From an uncultured Erythrobacter sp. (GTDB lineage Bacteria > Pseudomonadota > Alphaproteobacteria > Sphingomonadales > Sphingomonadaceae): a stretch of 64,000 nucleotides of DNA. The stretch spans positions 558,001 to 622,000 of the forward strand of contig CANMUS010000001.1 in the NCBI GenBank assembly GCA_947501215.1. Reading direction: 5' to 3'. Positions 1-10,207 of the stretch are shown one piece after another (the first letter of the stretch is position 1; every line of letters starts with the position of its first letter). A program made the translations under genes and the position numbers. The notes under the pieces were generated by a model. The model did no database searches. It had not been told where the DNA came from and saw only the letters and a program-made list of their open reading frames with translations.

Positions 1-244
1 CGCCCTTCTTGCCGATGATCACACCGGGACGGGCAGCGTAGATCGAGATGCGGCACAACTTGGCCGGACGCTCGATCACCACCTTCGAGATCGCGGCCTG
101 GGCAGCGTTCTCGAGGATGAACTTGCGGATTTCGATGTCCTCGCTGAGCAGCTTGGCATAGTCGCGCCCTTCGGCGTACCAGCGGCTGTCCCAGGTGCGG
201 TTGATCTGCAGGCGCAGACCGATCGGATTGCTCTTCTGGCCCAT
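1..244 (-). CDS. rpsC: 30S ribosomal protein S3, N-terminal part (cut by window edge)
   Basis: Reading leftward from ATG at 244, the translation begins [20 protein letters not shown], the conserved start of S3, an mRNA-entry-site protein of the small subunit. About 81 codons are present and the KH domain continues past base 1. It starts one base after the rplV stop codon, the usual coupling in the S10 operon. Confidence 0.97.
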   Translation of the reverse strand, partial: MGQKSNPIGLRLQINRTWDSRWYAEGRDYAKLLSEDIEIRKFILENAAQAAISKVVIERPAKLCRISIYAARPGVIIGKKG

Positions 245-245
245 C

Positions 246-623
246 TTACGCCTCTTCCTGCTCGCGGACGACGATGCGCAGGCGGCTGAACGGCTTCAGG
301 ATGCGCGTCGACTTGCCACGACCGCGCGTATGGAAGCGCTTCATGGTGATCGACTTGCCCACCGAAGCCTCGGCAACGACCAGCGCGTCGACATCGAGGT
401 TGTGATTGTTTTCCGCATTGGCGATCGCCGAAGCGAGCACCTTCGTGGCATCCTTCGCCATGGCCTTCTTGGAGAAGGCGAGGATGTTGAGGGCCTCTTC
501 GGCCTTCTTGCCGCGGATCAGTTCGGCAACGAGGTTGAGCTTCTGGGCCGAACCACGGATCGTGGTACCCACAGCCAGGGCCTCGTTATCGGCGACGCGG
601 CGCGGAGCTTTCTGCTTGCTCAT
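246..623 (-). CDS. rplV: 50S ribosomal protein L22
   Basis: This is L22 (125 aa), which binds 23S rRNA and lines the peptide exit tunnel. The translation shows the family core, with a [15 protein letters not shown] segment and a C-terminal beta-hairpin region ending in basic and acidic residues. Its ATG shares one base with the rpsS stop and its stop is just before rpsC, so it sits within the S10 operon. The length is slightly above the E. coli 110 aa because of a longer N-terminus ([15 protein letters not shown]). Confidence 0.97.
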   Translation of the reverse strand: MSKQKAPRRVADNEALAVGTTIRGSAQKLNLVAELIRGKKAEEALNILAFSKKAMAKDATKVLASAIANAENNHNLDVDALVVAEASVGKSITMKRFHTRGRGKSTRILKPFSRLRIVVREQEEA

Positions 624-898
624 CAGCGCTTACCCTTCTTGTCGGCGGCGTGACCCGGGAAGGTCCGGGTCGGCGCGAATTCGCCGAGCTTGTGGCCGAC
701 CATCTCTTCCGAGACGGAGACCGGGATGAACTTGTGACCGTTGTAGACGTTGAACGTCAGGCCGACGAAGTCGGGCAGGATGGTAGAACGACGCGACCAG
801 GTCTTGATCGGCTTCGCATTGCTTACATCCTGAGCTTCCTGAGCCTTCTTTAGAAGGCTGAGTTCGACGAACGGACCTTTCCAGACGGAACGTGCCAT
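623..898 (-). CDS. rpsS: 30S ribosomal protein S19
   Basis: S19 (91 aa) binds the head of the small subunit next to S13. The sequence carries the family start [18 protein letters not shown], the central [16 protein letters not shown] block and the [11 protein letters not shown] segment. It has the standard length and start. It lies 6 bases after rplB and overlaps rplV by one base, which suggests translational coupling. Confidence 0.98.
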   Translation of the reverse strand: MARSVWKGPFVELSLLKKAQEAQDVSNAKPIKTWSRRSTILPDFVGLTFNVYNGHKFIPVSVSEEMVGHKLGEFAPTRTFPGHAADKKGKR

Positions 899-904
899 GT
901 CCGA

Positions 905-1741
905 TTACCTCTTCTTCTTCGCGTGCCGCGAACGGATGATCATCTTGTCCGTCTGCTTGTTCTTGCGGGTACGGGCGCCCTTGGTCGGCTTGCCCCACGG
1001 AGTGACCGGGTGACGGCCACCGCTGGTGCGGCCTTCACCGCCGCCGTGCGGGTGGTCGACCGGGTTCTTGGCGACACCGCGCGTCAGCGGCTTGATGCCC
1101 ATCCAGCGACGACGACCGGCCTTGCCCAGGTTCTGGTTCTGGTTGTCCGGGTTCGACACGGCACCGACAGTGCCCATGCAGTCGGCGCGCAGGTAACGCT
1201 GCTCGCCGCTGTTGAGACGGACGATGACCATGCCGCGGTCGCGACCGACCAGCTGGACGTAGGAACCAGCAGCGCGGGCGATCTGGCCACCCTTGCCCGG
1301 CTTCATTTCCACGTTGTGGCAAATCGTGCCGACCGGCATCTGGCCGAGCAGCATGGCGTTGCCGGGCTTGGTGTCGGCCTTCTCGGCCGCAATCACCTTG
1401 TCGCCGACAGCCAGACGCTGCGGAGCGAGGATATAGGCCAGCTCGCCATCGTCATACTTCACGAGCGCGATGAACGCCGTGCGGTTCGGATCGTATTCGA
1501 GCCGCTCGACAGTGCCTTCGACGTCCCACTTGCGACGCTTGAAGTCGACGAAGCGATACTTCTGCTTGTGGCCGCCGGCCATGCCGCGCGAGGTGACGTG
1601 ACCCTTGTTGTTGCGGCCACCGGTCTTGCGCTTGCCTTCGACGAGCGACTTGACCGGCTTGCCCTTGTACAGGCCCGACTTGTCGACGAGGATCAGGCCG
1701 CGACGGCCCGGGCTCGTAGGTTTGTAGTTCTTGAGTGCCAT
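905..1741 (-). CDS. rplB: 50S ribosomal protein L2
   Basis: L2 (278 aa) is a core 23S rRNA-binding protein near the peptidyl transferase centre. The translation begins [15 protein letters not shown] and has the [19 protein letters not shown] block. The conserved C-terminal segment [17 protein letters not shown] includes the histidine long considered important for activity. It follows rplW in the same direction with a 14-base gap. Length and motifs are typical. Confidence 0.99.
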   Translation of the reverse strand: MALKNYKPTSPGRRGLILVDKSGLYKGKPVKSLVEGKRKTGGRNNKGHVTSRGMAGGHKQKYRFVDFKRRKWDVEGTVERLEYDPNRTAFIALVKYDDGELAYILAPQRLAVGDKVIAAEKADTKPGNAMLLGQMPVGTICHNVEMKPGKGGQIARAAGSYVQLVGRDRGMVIVRLNSGEQRYLRADCMGTVGAVSNPDNQNQNLGKAGRRRWMGIKPLTRGVAKNPVDHPHGGGEGRTSGGRHPVTPWGKPTKGARTRKNKQTDKMIIRSRHAKKKR

Positions 1742-1755
1742 TGTTCCCTAGCCCC

Positions 1756-2064
1756 TCAGATACCGCTGGTGACGTCGATGGAATCGCCGTCCTTCAGGGT
1801 GACCACGGCCTTCTTCAGGTCGTTGCGCTTGTAGGGCTTGCCCTTCCAGCGCTTGGTCTTGCCCTTCACGTTGATCGTGTTGACGCCGGTGACGCTGACA
1901 TCGAAGATCGCCTCGACGGCTTCCTTGATCTGCGGCTTGGTGGCATCGTTCGCTACCTTGAAGACGACGGCATTGTGCTCGGAAGCCAGCGTCGACTTTT
2001 CGGTGATGTGCGGTGCAAGCACGACGTCGTAGTGACGCGCGGCTACTTCCTGCTTCTTAGCCAT
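1756..2064 (-). CDS. rplW: 50S ribosomal protein L23
   Basis: L23 (102 aa) sits at the tunnel exit and docks trigger factor and SRP. The translation shows the typical [20 protein letters not shown] start and the loop rich in [12 protein letters not shown]. Its ATG lies inside the last codons of rplD (8-base overlap), which suggests translational coupling in the S10 operon. Confidence 0.97.
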   Translation of the reverse strand: MAKKQEVAARHYDVVLAPHITEKSTLASEHNAVVFKVANDATKPQIKEAVEAIFDVSVTGVNTINVKGKTKRWKGKPYKRNDLKKAVVTLKDGDSIDVTSGI

Positions 2065-2680
2065 TGAAACGGCCCTCCAGCTTCTCGACAGCGTCCTTCG
2101 TGAGGACGAGAGTGTCGTGCTTCAGGATGTCGTAGACGTTCGCGCCCATGGCCGGCAGGACATTGACGCCCGGCAGGTTGCCGGCGGCCTTCTTGAAGCC
2201 GTCGTTCACGCTTTCGCCGTCGATGACGAGGACCTTGCCGGCCCAGCCATTCTTGTCGAAGTGACCCTTGAGCGCCTTGGTCTTGGCGTCCTTAAGCTCG
2301 AGGCTGTCGACGACGATCAGGCCGTCCTTCGCCTTGCTCGACAGGGCCATCTTGAGGCCGAGTGCACGGATCTTCTTGTTCAGCGACTGCTCGAAGTCAC
2401 GCTTGCGCGCGCCGTGAGCCTTGCCGCCGCCGATGAAGATCGGAGCGCCACGATCGCCGTGGCGAGCCGTGCCGCCGCCCTTCTGGCGACCCCACTTCTT
2501 GCCGGTGCGGGCAACGTCCGAACGCTCGCGCGTCGGGCGGGCGGTGCCGCGGCGGTTTTCGAGCTGCCACGTCACGACGCGGTGCAGGATGTCGGCACGC
2601 GGCTCGACCCCGAACACGTCGTCGTTGAGCTCGATGTCGCCCGACGCCTTGCCGTCGATTTTCTGGACCTTCACCTTCAC
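2057..2680 (-). CDS. rplD: 50S ribosomal protein L4
   Basis: L4 (207 aa) binds 23S rRNA and reaches into the exit tunnel. In E. coli it also represses its own S10 operon. The sequence has the loop signature [18 protein letters not shown] followed by [11 protein letters not shown]. The start [10 protein letters not shown] is 3 bases after the rplC stop. Autoregulation is known for enterobacteria; here it is only possible, but a hairpin in the rpsJ leader makes it worth asking. Confidence 0.97.
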   Translation of the reverse strand: MKVKVQKIDGKASGDIELNDDVFGVEPRADILHRVVTWQLENRRGTARPTRERSDVARTGKKWGRQKGGGTARHGDRGAPIFIGGGKAHGARKRDFEQSLNKKIRALGLKMALSSKAKDGLIVVDSLELKDAKTKALKGHFDKNGWAGKVLVIDGESVNDGFKKAAGNLPGVNVLPAMGANVYDILKHDTLVLTKDAVEKLEGRFNG

Positions 2681-2683
2681 GGA

Positions 2684-3565
2684 TCAGCCCTCCTTATTCT
2701 CGCCGGCGTCCTTGTCGACGCTCGGCGTGGTGCTGTTGTCATCGGCTGCGCCGGTTTCGGCATCCGCACCAGCATCCTGCTGCTGCATCAGCTTTTCCTG
2801 CTGCTCGGGCGAAACTTCGGTGCCGACTTCGGACTCGGCCGCGCTTTCGACCAGGCCGGGAGCGGCCTCTTCGTGATCGAACTCTTCGCGGTTGCGATAC
2901 ATCACACCCGGGAACGGCAGTTCGTCATGCTTGACCTTCACTGCATCCTTGACGAGCAGCCAGCCGTTCTTCGCGCCCGGGACCGAGCCCTTAACGAAGA
3001 GCAGGCCGCGATCGGCGTCCGTGCGGACGATCTCGAGGTTCTGCTGGGTACGCTGACGGTCGCCCATATGGCCGGCCATCTTCTTGCCCTTGAACACGCG
3101 GCCCGGATCCTGGCGGTTACCCGTCGAACCGTGCGAACGGTGCGAGATCGAGACACCGTGGGTGGCGCGCAAGCCCCCGAAGCCCCAGCGCTTCATGGCG
3201 CCGGCAAAGCCCTTACCCTGGGTGTGGCCGGTGATGTCGACCTTCTGGCCGGCGATGAAGTGCTCTGCCGAAATGCGGGCACCGACCGGAAGCAGACCTT
3301 CCTCGGTGTCGACGCGGAATTCGGCGACTTTCATCTTCAGCGGAACCTCGGCCTTGGCAAAGGCTTCGCGCTGCGGCTTGTTCACGTTCTTCTGCTTGGC
3401 TTCGCCCGAACCGACCTGGACCGCGAAATAGCCATCGCGATCGGCAGTACGGTGGGCAGTCACCTGGCAATCTTCCAGCGCGAGAACGGTGACCGGCACG
3501 TGCCGACCATCCTCCTGGAAGAGGCGGGTCATCCCGACTTTCTTTGCGATAACGCCTGTGCGCAT
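2684..3565 (-). CDS. rplC: 50S ribosomal protein L3 with long acidic C-terminal tail
   Basis: L3 is an early-assembly 23S rRNA-binding protein. The translation opens [20 protein letters not shown] and contains the [15 protein letters not shown] and [20 protein letters not shown] signatures. At 293 aa it is about 80 residues longer than E. coli L3 (209 aa). The extra part, from about residue 240, is low-complexity and rich in Ala, Glu, Asp and Gln, including a QQQ run. A good Shine-Dalgarno (TAGGAG) precedes the ATG. The tail is likely disordered and its role is unknown. Confidence 0.96.
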   Translation of the reverse strand: MRTGVIAKKVGMTRLFQEDGRHVPVTVLALEDCQVTAHRTADRDGYFAVQVGSGEAKQKNVNKPQREAFAKAEVPLKMKVAEFRVDTEEGLLPVGARISAEHFIAGQKVDITGHTQGKGFAGAMKRWGFGGLRATHGVSISHRSHGSTGNRQDPGRVFKGKKMAGHMGDRQRTQQNLEIVRTDADRGLLFVKGSVPGAKNGWLLVKDAVKVKHDELPFPGVMYRNREEFDHEEAAPGLVESAAESEVGTEVSPEQQEKLMQQQDAGADAETGAADDNSTTPSVDKDAGENKEG

Positions 3566-3811
3566 CGTAAACTCCTAACACAGAGGCACACGGGCCCATC
3601 CCGCGTGCTTGCCAGCCCGTTTAATGATGCGTCGCCCCGTCCGGGCTGAGTGCTAACCGTGGCTAAAGCCCTGGAAAGCGAGACGGGGGACGCAGACCCG
3701 GATCAAATCCGGCGGTATCCCGATGTCTTGCCAGATCCGAAGATCGGGCGGGGCTATCGAGCGCCCCTGAACTTCCGGTCGTTTTAACGTCCTGCCGGGG
3801 ACGAGGCCGAG
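3566..3811 (-). other. rpsJ-rplC gap with a CCGGAT hairpin
   Basis: This 246-base gap inside the S10 operon holds no convincing gene. It contains a 6-bp-arm hairpin at 3698-3712 (CCGGAT, CAA, ATCCGG). On the minus strand that reads CCGGATTTGATCCGG, one base different from the core of the inverted repeats around the GIY-YIG gene at 45.5 kb, so it may be a decayed copy of that repeat. The TAGGAG ribosome-binding site of rplC is at its left end. Confidence 0.6.
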
Positions 3812-4123
3812 TTAAGCGAGCTTGATCTCGACATTGACACCAGCCGCGAGGTCGAGCTTCATCAGCGCGTCGACGGTCTGGGCGTTGGGCTGCACGATGT
3901 CGAGCAGCCGCTTGTAGGTGCGCACCTCGAACTGCTCGCGCGACTTCTTGTCGATGTGCGGGCCGCGGTTCACGGTGAACTTCTCGATGCGCGTCGGCAT
4001 GGGAATGGGACCACGAATAAGGGCACCCGTACGACGTGCGGTTTCTGCGATTTCGCCAGTTGCCTGGTCGAGAACGCGATGGTCGAACGCCTTGAGGCGA
4101 ATGCGGATATTCTGAGCTTCCAT
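3812..4123 (-). CDS. rpsJ: 30S ribosomal protein S10
   Basis: S10 (103 aa) is a small-subunit head protein that also binds NusB in transcription antitermination. The translation starts [20 protein letters not shown] and ends in the [20 protein letters not shown] block. Start and length are standard. It is the first gene of the S10 operon; a promoter at 4280-4308 and an intrinsic-terminator-like hairpin lie in its leader. Confidence 0.98.
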   Translation of the reverse strand: MEAQNIRIRLKAFDHRVLDQATGEIAETARRTGALIRGPIPMPTRIEKFTVNRGPHIDKKSREQFEVRTYKRLLDIVQPNAQTVDALMKLDLAAGVNVEIKLA

Positions 4124-4184
4124 TACCTACACCGATGCGAAAGAGCCAAAGGGCCGCCTTCATCCGAAAATTTGGGCAACCCTC

Positions 4185-4237
4185 AAAAAACAAAGGCCGG
4201 CCCCGCTATGCCCGGTTTCCCGCAGCGGGCGGCCTTT
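4185..4237 (-). terminator. Attenuator-like intrinsic terminator in the rpsJ leader
   Basis: On the minus strand the arms AAAGGCCGCCCGCT and AGCGGGGCCGGCCTTT pair with two small bulges. A T-rich tail follows the 3' arm (TTTGTTTTTTG, 4184-4194). This is a textbook intrinsic terminator. It lies downstream of the promoter-like element at 4280-4308 and 70 bases before rpsJ, so it would act within the leader. It could be an S10-operon attenuator, or simply a back-up terminator for tuf. Confidence 0.65.
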
Positions 4238-4279
4238 CTGAATTGGGTTGGCGGAGACGAATCCCTGCCTGTGGGCGCG

Positions 4280-4308
4280 CATATACGGGGGAGACCCCGA
4301 CCTGGCAA
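4280..4308 (-). promoter_or_regulatory. Sigma-70-type promoter for the S10 operon
   Basis: On the minus strand TTGCCA (4303-4308) and TATATG (4280-4285) are separated by exactly 17 bases, with a GC-rich discriminator downstream, as is common for ribosomal promoters. Transcription would begin near 4273, about 150 nt before the rpsJ ATG. Just upstream are two short hairpins (CCCCG-TTTT-CGGGG at 4309-4322 and TTCCGGC/GCCGGAA near 4327-4344). Confidence 0.6.
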
Positions 4309-4393
4309 CCCCCGTTTTCGGGGAATTTCCGGCAGAGGCCGGAAGGCCGTGCCGAAGCAGGCGCGGATGCGACTGCGTACCCACAATAAGCGA

Positions 4394-4426
4394 AGGGCCC
4401 GCCCTCCCCAAAGGAAGGACGGGCCC
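4394..4426 (-). terminator. Stem-loop terminator after tuf
   Basis: A GC-rich inverted repeat (AGGGCCCG.CCT.CC arms, CCAAA loop) begins 18 bases beyond the tuf stop codon. In the minus-strand direction it is followed by TTCGCTTATT, a weak T-tract. Its position fits termination or pausing after tuf. Confidence 0.6.
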
Positions 4427-4444
4427 TGCTGTGTCGCTTGCGAC

Positions 4445-5620
4445 TTACTTCTGGATCGAAGCAACCACGCCCGAGCCGACGGTGCGGCCGCCTTCGCGGA
4501 TTGCGAAGCGCAGACCTTCGTCCATGGCGATCGGAGCGATCAGCTTGACCGAGATGGTCACGTTGTCGCCCGGCATCACCATTTCCGTGCCTTCGGGAAG
4601 GATGACTTCGCCGGTGACGTCGGTAGTGCGGAAGTAGAACTGCGGACGGTAGTTCGCGAAGAACGGCGTGTGACGGCCGCCTTCGTCCTTCGACAGGACG
4701 TAGACTTCGGCGCTGAACTCGGTGTGCGGCGTAACCGAACCCGGCTTCGCCAGAACCTGGCCACGCTCGACGTCTTCACGGCCCACGCCGCGGATCAGGG
4801 CACCGATGTTGTCGCCGGCTTCACCGCGATCGAGCAGCTTGCGGAACATTTCGACGCCGGTGACGGTCGTCTTGCTGGTGTCCTTGATACCGACGATTTC
4901 GACTTCGTCGCCAACGTTCACGACGCCGGTTTCAACACGGCCGGTGACAACCGTACCGCGACCCGAGATCGAGAACACGTCTTCGATCGGCATCAGGAAG
5001 GGCTTGTCGACCGGACGATCCGGGGTCGGGATGTATTCGTCGACGGCAGCCATCAGTTCCTTGATGCTGTTTTCGCCGATTTCCTCGTCGCGACCTTCGA
5101 GAGCGGCGAGAGCCGAACCCTTGATGATCGGAATGTTGTCGCCGTCGAAGTCGTACGAGCTGAGCAGCTCACGGACTTCCAGTTCGACGAGCTCGAGGAT
5201 TTCCTCATCATCGACCTGGTCGACCTTGTTCATGTAAACGACCAGCTGCGGAACACCGACCTGACGGGCGAGCAGGATGTGCTCACGGGTCTGCGGCATC
5301 GGGCCGTCGGCGGCGTTCACGACCAGGATCGCGCCGTCCATCTGGGCGGCACCGGTGATCATGTTCTTAACGTAGTCGGCGTGACCCGGGCAGTCGACGT
5401 GCGCATAATGGCGGTTGTCGGTTTCGTATTCGACGTGTGCGGTCGAGATGGTGATGCCGCGCTCACGCTCTTCGGGCGCCTTGTCGATGTTTGCGAAATC
5501 GACGGCCGAACCCATGACCTTGGTGATTGCCGCGGTCAGCGTGGTCTTGCCGTGGTCGACGTGACCGATGGTGCCGACGTTAACGTGCGGCTTATTACGC
5601 TCGAACTTTTCCTTCGCCAT
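4445..5620 (-). CDS. tuf: Elongation factor Tu
   Basis: EF-Tu (391 aa) is the GTPase that delivers aminoacyl-tRNA to the ribosome. The translation has the P-loop [10 protein letters not shown] (residues 19-28), the G3 motif DCPGHADY and the G4 motif NKVD, followed by two beta-barrel domains ending near [15 protein letters not shown]. Length and start are standard. It follows fusA by 91 bases. A second tuf copy is common in proteobacteria but cannot be judged from this window. Confidence 0.99.
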   Translation of the reverse strand: MAKEKFERNKPHVNVGTIGHVDHGKTTLTAAITKVMGSAVDFANIDKAPEERERGITISTAHVEYETDNRHYAHVDCPGHADYVKNMITGAAQMDGAILVVNAADGPMPQTREHILLARQVGVPQLVVYMNKVDQVDDEEILELVELEVRELLSSYDFDGDNIPIIKGSALAALEGRDEEIGENSIKELMAAVDEYIPTPDRPVDKPFLMPIEDVFSISGRGTVVTGRVETGVVNVGDEVEIVGIKDTSKTTVTGVEMFRKLLDRGEAGDNIGALIRGVGREDVERGQVLAKPGSVTPHTEFSAEVYVLSKDEGGRHTPFFANYRPQFYFRTTDVTGEVILPEGTEMVMPGDNVTISVKLIAPIAMDEGLRFAIREGGRTVGSGVVASIQK

Positions 5621-5711
5621 TTTCCAATAACCTCTAATCTGAAAGTGAATTTCTGCGGGTTGGAAACGGCGCCCGCGGAATCAGGCGCCGCCCCTAGACG
5701 GAGATGCTGCC

Positions 5712-7805
<2,094 letters not shown>

Positions 7806-7868
7806 GTGAAAATTCCTCGTAAGTCGGGGGTGAGCTAACTCCGCCCCCATGTAGGGATTAGTGCGACA

Positions 7869-7920
7869 GTTTCGAGACCCTTCGACAGGCTCAGGCTGAG
7901 CGGTGCGAAGGGCCCGAAAC
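7869..7920. repeat. Palindromic repeat of the TTCGACARGCTCAGG family
   Basis: The sequence is an imperfect palindrome between rpsG and fusA: GTTTCG and CCCTTCGACAGGCTCAG on the left, and CTGAGC, GAAGGG and CGAAAC on the right. Its core CCCTTCGACARGCTCAGG recurs as an inverted pair at 47695-47785. It is a REP-like intergenic element lying in the str operon. Any effect on mRNA processing is unknown. Confidence 0.75.
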
Positions 7921-7928
7921 TCTCCCGC

Positions 7929-8399
7929 TTACCAGCGGTAGTGCGAGAAGGCGCGGTTCGCGTCCGCCATGCGGTGCGTGTCTTCGCGCTTCTTGACGGC
8001 GTTGCCGCGGTTGTTCGACGCATCCATCAGCTCGCCCGACAGGCGTGCGGCCATGGTGGTCTCCGGACGGCCGCGCGCAGCGGTGATCAGCCAGCGGATC
8101 GCGAGGGCCTGGGCACGCTCGGGACGAACCTCGACCGGCACCTGGTAGGTCGCACCGCCGACACGGCGGCTGCGCACTTCGACCTGCGGCTTGATGTTGT
8201 CGAGCGCTGCATGGAACAGCTCGACCGGATTGGCCTTGGCCTTGGCTTCGACCGTGTCGAGCGCGGTATACACGATACCTTCGGCAACGGCCTTCTTACC
8301 GTCGAGCATGAGGTTGTTCATGAACTTCGACAGGACCTGATCACCGAACTTCGGATCAGGCAGGATCTCCCGCTTCTCGGGACGACGACGACGTGACAT
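7929..8399 (-). CDS. rpsG: 30S ribosomal protein S7
   Basis: S7 (156 aa) nucleates the small-subunit head and contacts E-site tRNA. The start at 8399 gives [18 protein letters not shown], the usual N-terminus; the in-frame reading upstream runs into the repeat region and is unlikely to be translated. The [20 protein letters not shown] block and the C-terminal [21 protein letters not shown] are typical. Confidence 0.98.
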   Translation of the reverse strand: MSRRRRPEKREILPDPKFGDQVLSKFMNNLMLDGKKAVAEGIVYTALDTVEAKAKANPVELFHAALDNIKPQVEVRSRRVGGATYQVPVEVRPERAQALAIRWLITAARGRPETTMAARLSGELMDASNNRGNAVKKREDTHRMADANRAFSHYRW

Positions 8400-8421
8400 G
8401 TTTAAAACTCCCTTGGAGTGC

Positions 8422-8652
8422 GGCGGAACATCCGTTCCGCCTTGCGGCTCCGGCCCGCTCCCCCTCCCGGCCACCCAGAGACTACCTCGATAGGGTAGCC
8501 GGGAGGGGGATCGGACCGCATCCGCGTTGAAACTTATCTCTTCGGGTCTGTGTCGGCCCGGCTCCCTCTCCCGACCATCCTATCGGACAATCCCATGGGT
8601 GGTCGGGAGGGGGAGACGGGCTGGCACAGAGGTCATCACGGATGTGATGACC
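8422..8652. repeat. Composite palindromic element with two long stems between inverted CATCCG hairpins
   Basis: Between rpsL and rpsG lie four structured units. A hairpin at 8422-8441 has GGCGGAA arms and a CATCCG loop. A long stem at 8451-8518 has 26-bp arms with three mismatches. A second long stem covers about 8553-8625. A hairpin in reverse orientation at 8631-8652 has GGTCATCA arms and CGGATG as its loop. The long-stem core (GCTCCCYCTCCCGRCCAYCC) and the terminal hairpins recur at 28516-28647. The outer hairpins alone recur at 25286-25343. The whole element would be transcribed as part of the str operon. Confidence 0.8.
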
Positions 8653-8673
8653 GCACCCTACAAAGACTCCTAC

Positions 8674-9045
8674 TTACTTGGGCCGCTTCGCGCCGTACTT
8701 CGAGCGCGACTGCTTGCGGTCCTTCACGCCCTGCGTGTCGAGCACGCCGCGCAGCACGTGGTAGCGCACGCCGGGAAGGTCGCGCACACGGCCGCCGCGG
8801 ATCAGCACGACGCTGTGTTCCTGCAGGTTGTGGCCTTCGCCCGGGATGTAGGAGATGACTTCGCGCTGGTTGGTCAGGCGGACCTTGGCAACTTTACGCA
8901 GAGCCGAGTTCGGCTTCTTCGGGGTCGTCGTATAGACGCGGGTGCAAACGCCGCGCTTCTGCGGGTTCTGCTCCATCGCAGGGACCTTGGACTTGGCCTT
9001 CTGCGGAACGCGGCCCTTGCGGACCAGCTGGTTGATCGTCGGCAT
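8674..9045 (-). CDS. rpsL: 30S ribosomal protein S12
   Basis: S12 (123 aa) is the decoding-centre protein in which streptomycin resistance mutations occur. The start at 9045 ([12 protein letters not shown]) is the family start. The conserved [20 protein letters not shown] block (Lys43-type position) and the loop [27 protein letters not shown] are intact, with no known resistance change seen. It is the first gene of the str operon. Confidence 0.99.
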   Translation of the reverse strand: MPTINQLVRKGRVPQKAKSKVPAMEQNPQKRGVCTRVYTTTPKKPNSALRKVAKVRLTNQREVISYIPGEGHNLQEHSVVLIRGGRVRDLPGVRYHVLRGVLDTQGVKDRKQSRSKYGAKRPK

Positions 9046-9407
9046 GAGTTCTCTCTTCACCGTGTGATGGCGGCGACTTGGGGTTGAAGATGAAATGTTC
9101 GCTTAGCCCGTCATCCCAGCGAAAGCTGGGATCGCTCTCCGCAAGCGCTGGGCCCGCGGCACGAGATTCCAGCCTGCGCTGGAATGACGTCTAAGCTGAA
9201 ACACTCCACCCACCGGCCCCACGGCCACCGGGTTACTTTGACGGCTGCCCACCGGCGAGAAGGATACCCCCGCCGCAATAGAAAAGAGCCCGAGTGCATG
9301 ACGCACCAGGCCCCGGGACATGACCGGCAATGTTCAGCTCTATCTGACCGACGGTGGACGAATCCAACACCGGATGGCCGCGCACTTAGGGGGAATGGGT
9401 CGATTGG
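9046..9407. other. Region upstream of rpsL, no gene seen
   Basis: These 362 bases hold the palindromic repeat at 9109-9189 and the presumed str-operon promoter, which I could not place with confidence. A TATCCT box is visible on the minus strand near 9262 but lacks a clear -35 partner. No protein-coding pattern was found. Confidence 0.5.
9109..9189. repeat. 81-bp element with CGTCATCCC ends (paired palindromes)
   Basis: The element starts CGTCATCCCAGC-GAAA-GCTGGGAT and ends ATTCCAGC-CTGC-GCTGGAATGACG, so it is two hairpins in inverted orientation with a ~35-base spacer. Equivalent 79-82 bp elements are at 46981-47059 and 62474-62555. All three share the outer CGTCAYCCC with the inverted repeats around the GIY-YIG gene at 45485-45874. 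Confidence 0.85.
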
Positions 9408-9851
9408 TCAACCCGCGGGGTCGTTGTCCGTGCCTTTGCCCATGTCGTTGTCCGCCGAGAGCTGGCGCAGGTGTTCCGCCACTGCAAGGTCGAGGTCCTG
9501 ATAGACGTAGGATCCCACGTGATAGTGACGCACCACCCTGGTCGATATGCCGTCCGGCACCGCCGTGACCTGCGGCGGGTTCAGCGCCCCGCCCTCGTCC
9601 TCCCAGTCGCCGACCGCCTCGTCGGCTGCCGGCTGCGAAGGGTTACCGGCATATGTGCCGTAGATAATCGTTTCCGATTGCTCGGCAAGACGCTCGGGCT
9701 GGGGCAGGTTGCGCCAGTCGCGCAGGCGGCGAACCCGCTCCGCATATTCGGCGACCTTGGCGTAGTGATCGTCGCGCGTGGCATCGTCACCATCGGCGCT
9801 TGCACGCATGACGGCCACCTGATGCGCGTGCAGAAGTTCGTTGAGATCCAT
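9408..9851 (-). CDS. Hypothetical protein, acidic, 147 aa
   Basis: I do not recognise a characterised family. The start at 9851 (MDLNELLHAHQVAVMRASAD) has AAGG upstream and begins a helical segment rich in charged residues (about 1-60). A Pro/Asp/Glu-rich linker follows, then a second segment containing VVRHYHVGSYVYQDLDLAVAE near the C-terminus. No signal peptide or membrane segment is visible, so it is probably cytosolic. The codon pattern fits the neighbours. It follows the cold-shock-like gene on the same strand, but a terminator lies between them, so it probably has its own promoter. Confidence 0.7.
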   Translation of the reverse strand: MDLNELLHAHQVAVMRASADGDDATRDDHYAKVAEYAERVRRLRDWRNLPQPERLAEQSETIIYGTYAGNPSQPAADEAVGDWEDEGGALNPPQVTAVPDGISTRVVRHYHVGSYVYQDLDLAVAEHLRQLSADNDMGKGTDNDPAG

Positions 9852-9890
9852 GACGGGTCGCCCTTGCGAAAGATGGGAACGGGAAGCGGG

Positions 9891-9927
9891 AAAGGCCCGG
9901 GCACTGCTTGGGACAGGCGCCCGGGCC
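9891..9927 (-). terminator. Intrinsic terminator of the cold-shock-like gene
   Basis: GGCCCGGGC (9894-9902) and GCCCGGGCC (9919-9927) form a 9-bp stem. On the minus strand the stem is followed by TTTCCCG. It lies 10 bases beyond the stop codon of the gene at 9938-10207. Confidence 0.7.
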
Positions 9928-9937
9928 CCCTTAGCGA

Positions 9938-10207
9938 TCAGCCCTGCTGTTGACTGGCTTGATCGCGCTGAACGTCTTGCGAACCTTGCGCTTCGTCCTG
10001 TTCCTGCTGGCGCAGGTCGGTCGCCTGCGGCTCGCCGCCGCCGACTTGGCGGGTCTGGTAGCCATAACGCTGGCCGACCTTTGGTTCGGCTGCTTCCTGC
10101 TGGAGATCCGCCTTCACGAAATGCAGCGCGTCGCCGCCCTTTTCCGGAGTGATCGTGCCGCGACCCTTGCCGGAATCGTAGCTCTTGATGTTGCCGTAAT
10201 GGGACAT
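9938..10207 (-). CDS. Small cold-shock-domain-like protein
   Basis: The 89-aa protein begins MSHYGNIKSYDSGKGRGTIT and continues with DALHFVKADLQ, matching the order of the two RNA-binding motifs of cold-shock domains. Both motifs lack some of the usual aromatic residues (GKGRGTI instead of GYGFI, ALHFV instead of VFVH). The C-terminal 30 residues are Gln/Asp-rich and probably unstructured. A GAAGGAA site precedes the ATG. It likely binds nucleic acid weakly, or differently from CspA; the function is inferred from the fold only. Confidence 0.75.
   Translation of the reverse strand: MSHYGNIKSYDSGKGRGTITPEKGGDALHFVKADLQQEAAEPKVGQRYGYQTRQVGGGEPQATDLRQQEQDEAQGSQDVQRDQASQQQG

Noticed and set aside
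3663..4193. 176-codon minus-strand reading overlapping rpsJ
   Set aside because: It runs through rpsJ in another frame and through the leader hairpin. The translation is Arg/Pro-rich and unlike any protein family.
4135..4464. Short readings in the tuf-rpsJ gap
   Set aside because: The gap is explained by a terminator, a promoter and an attenuator-like hairpin. The readings have no ribosome-binding site or family resemblance.
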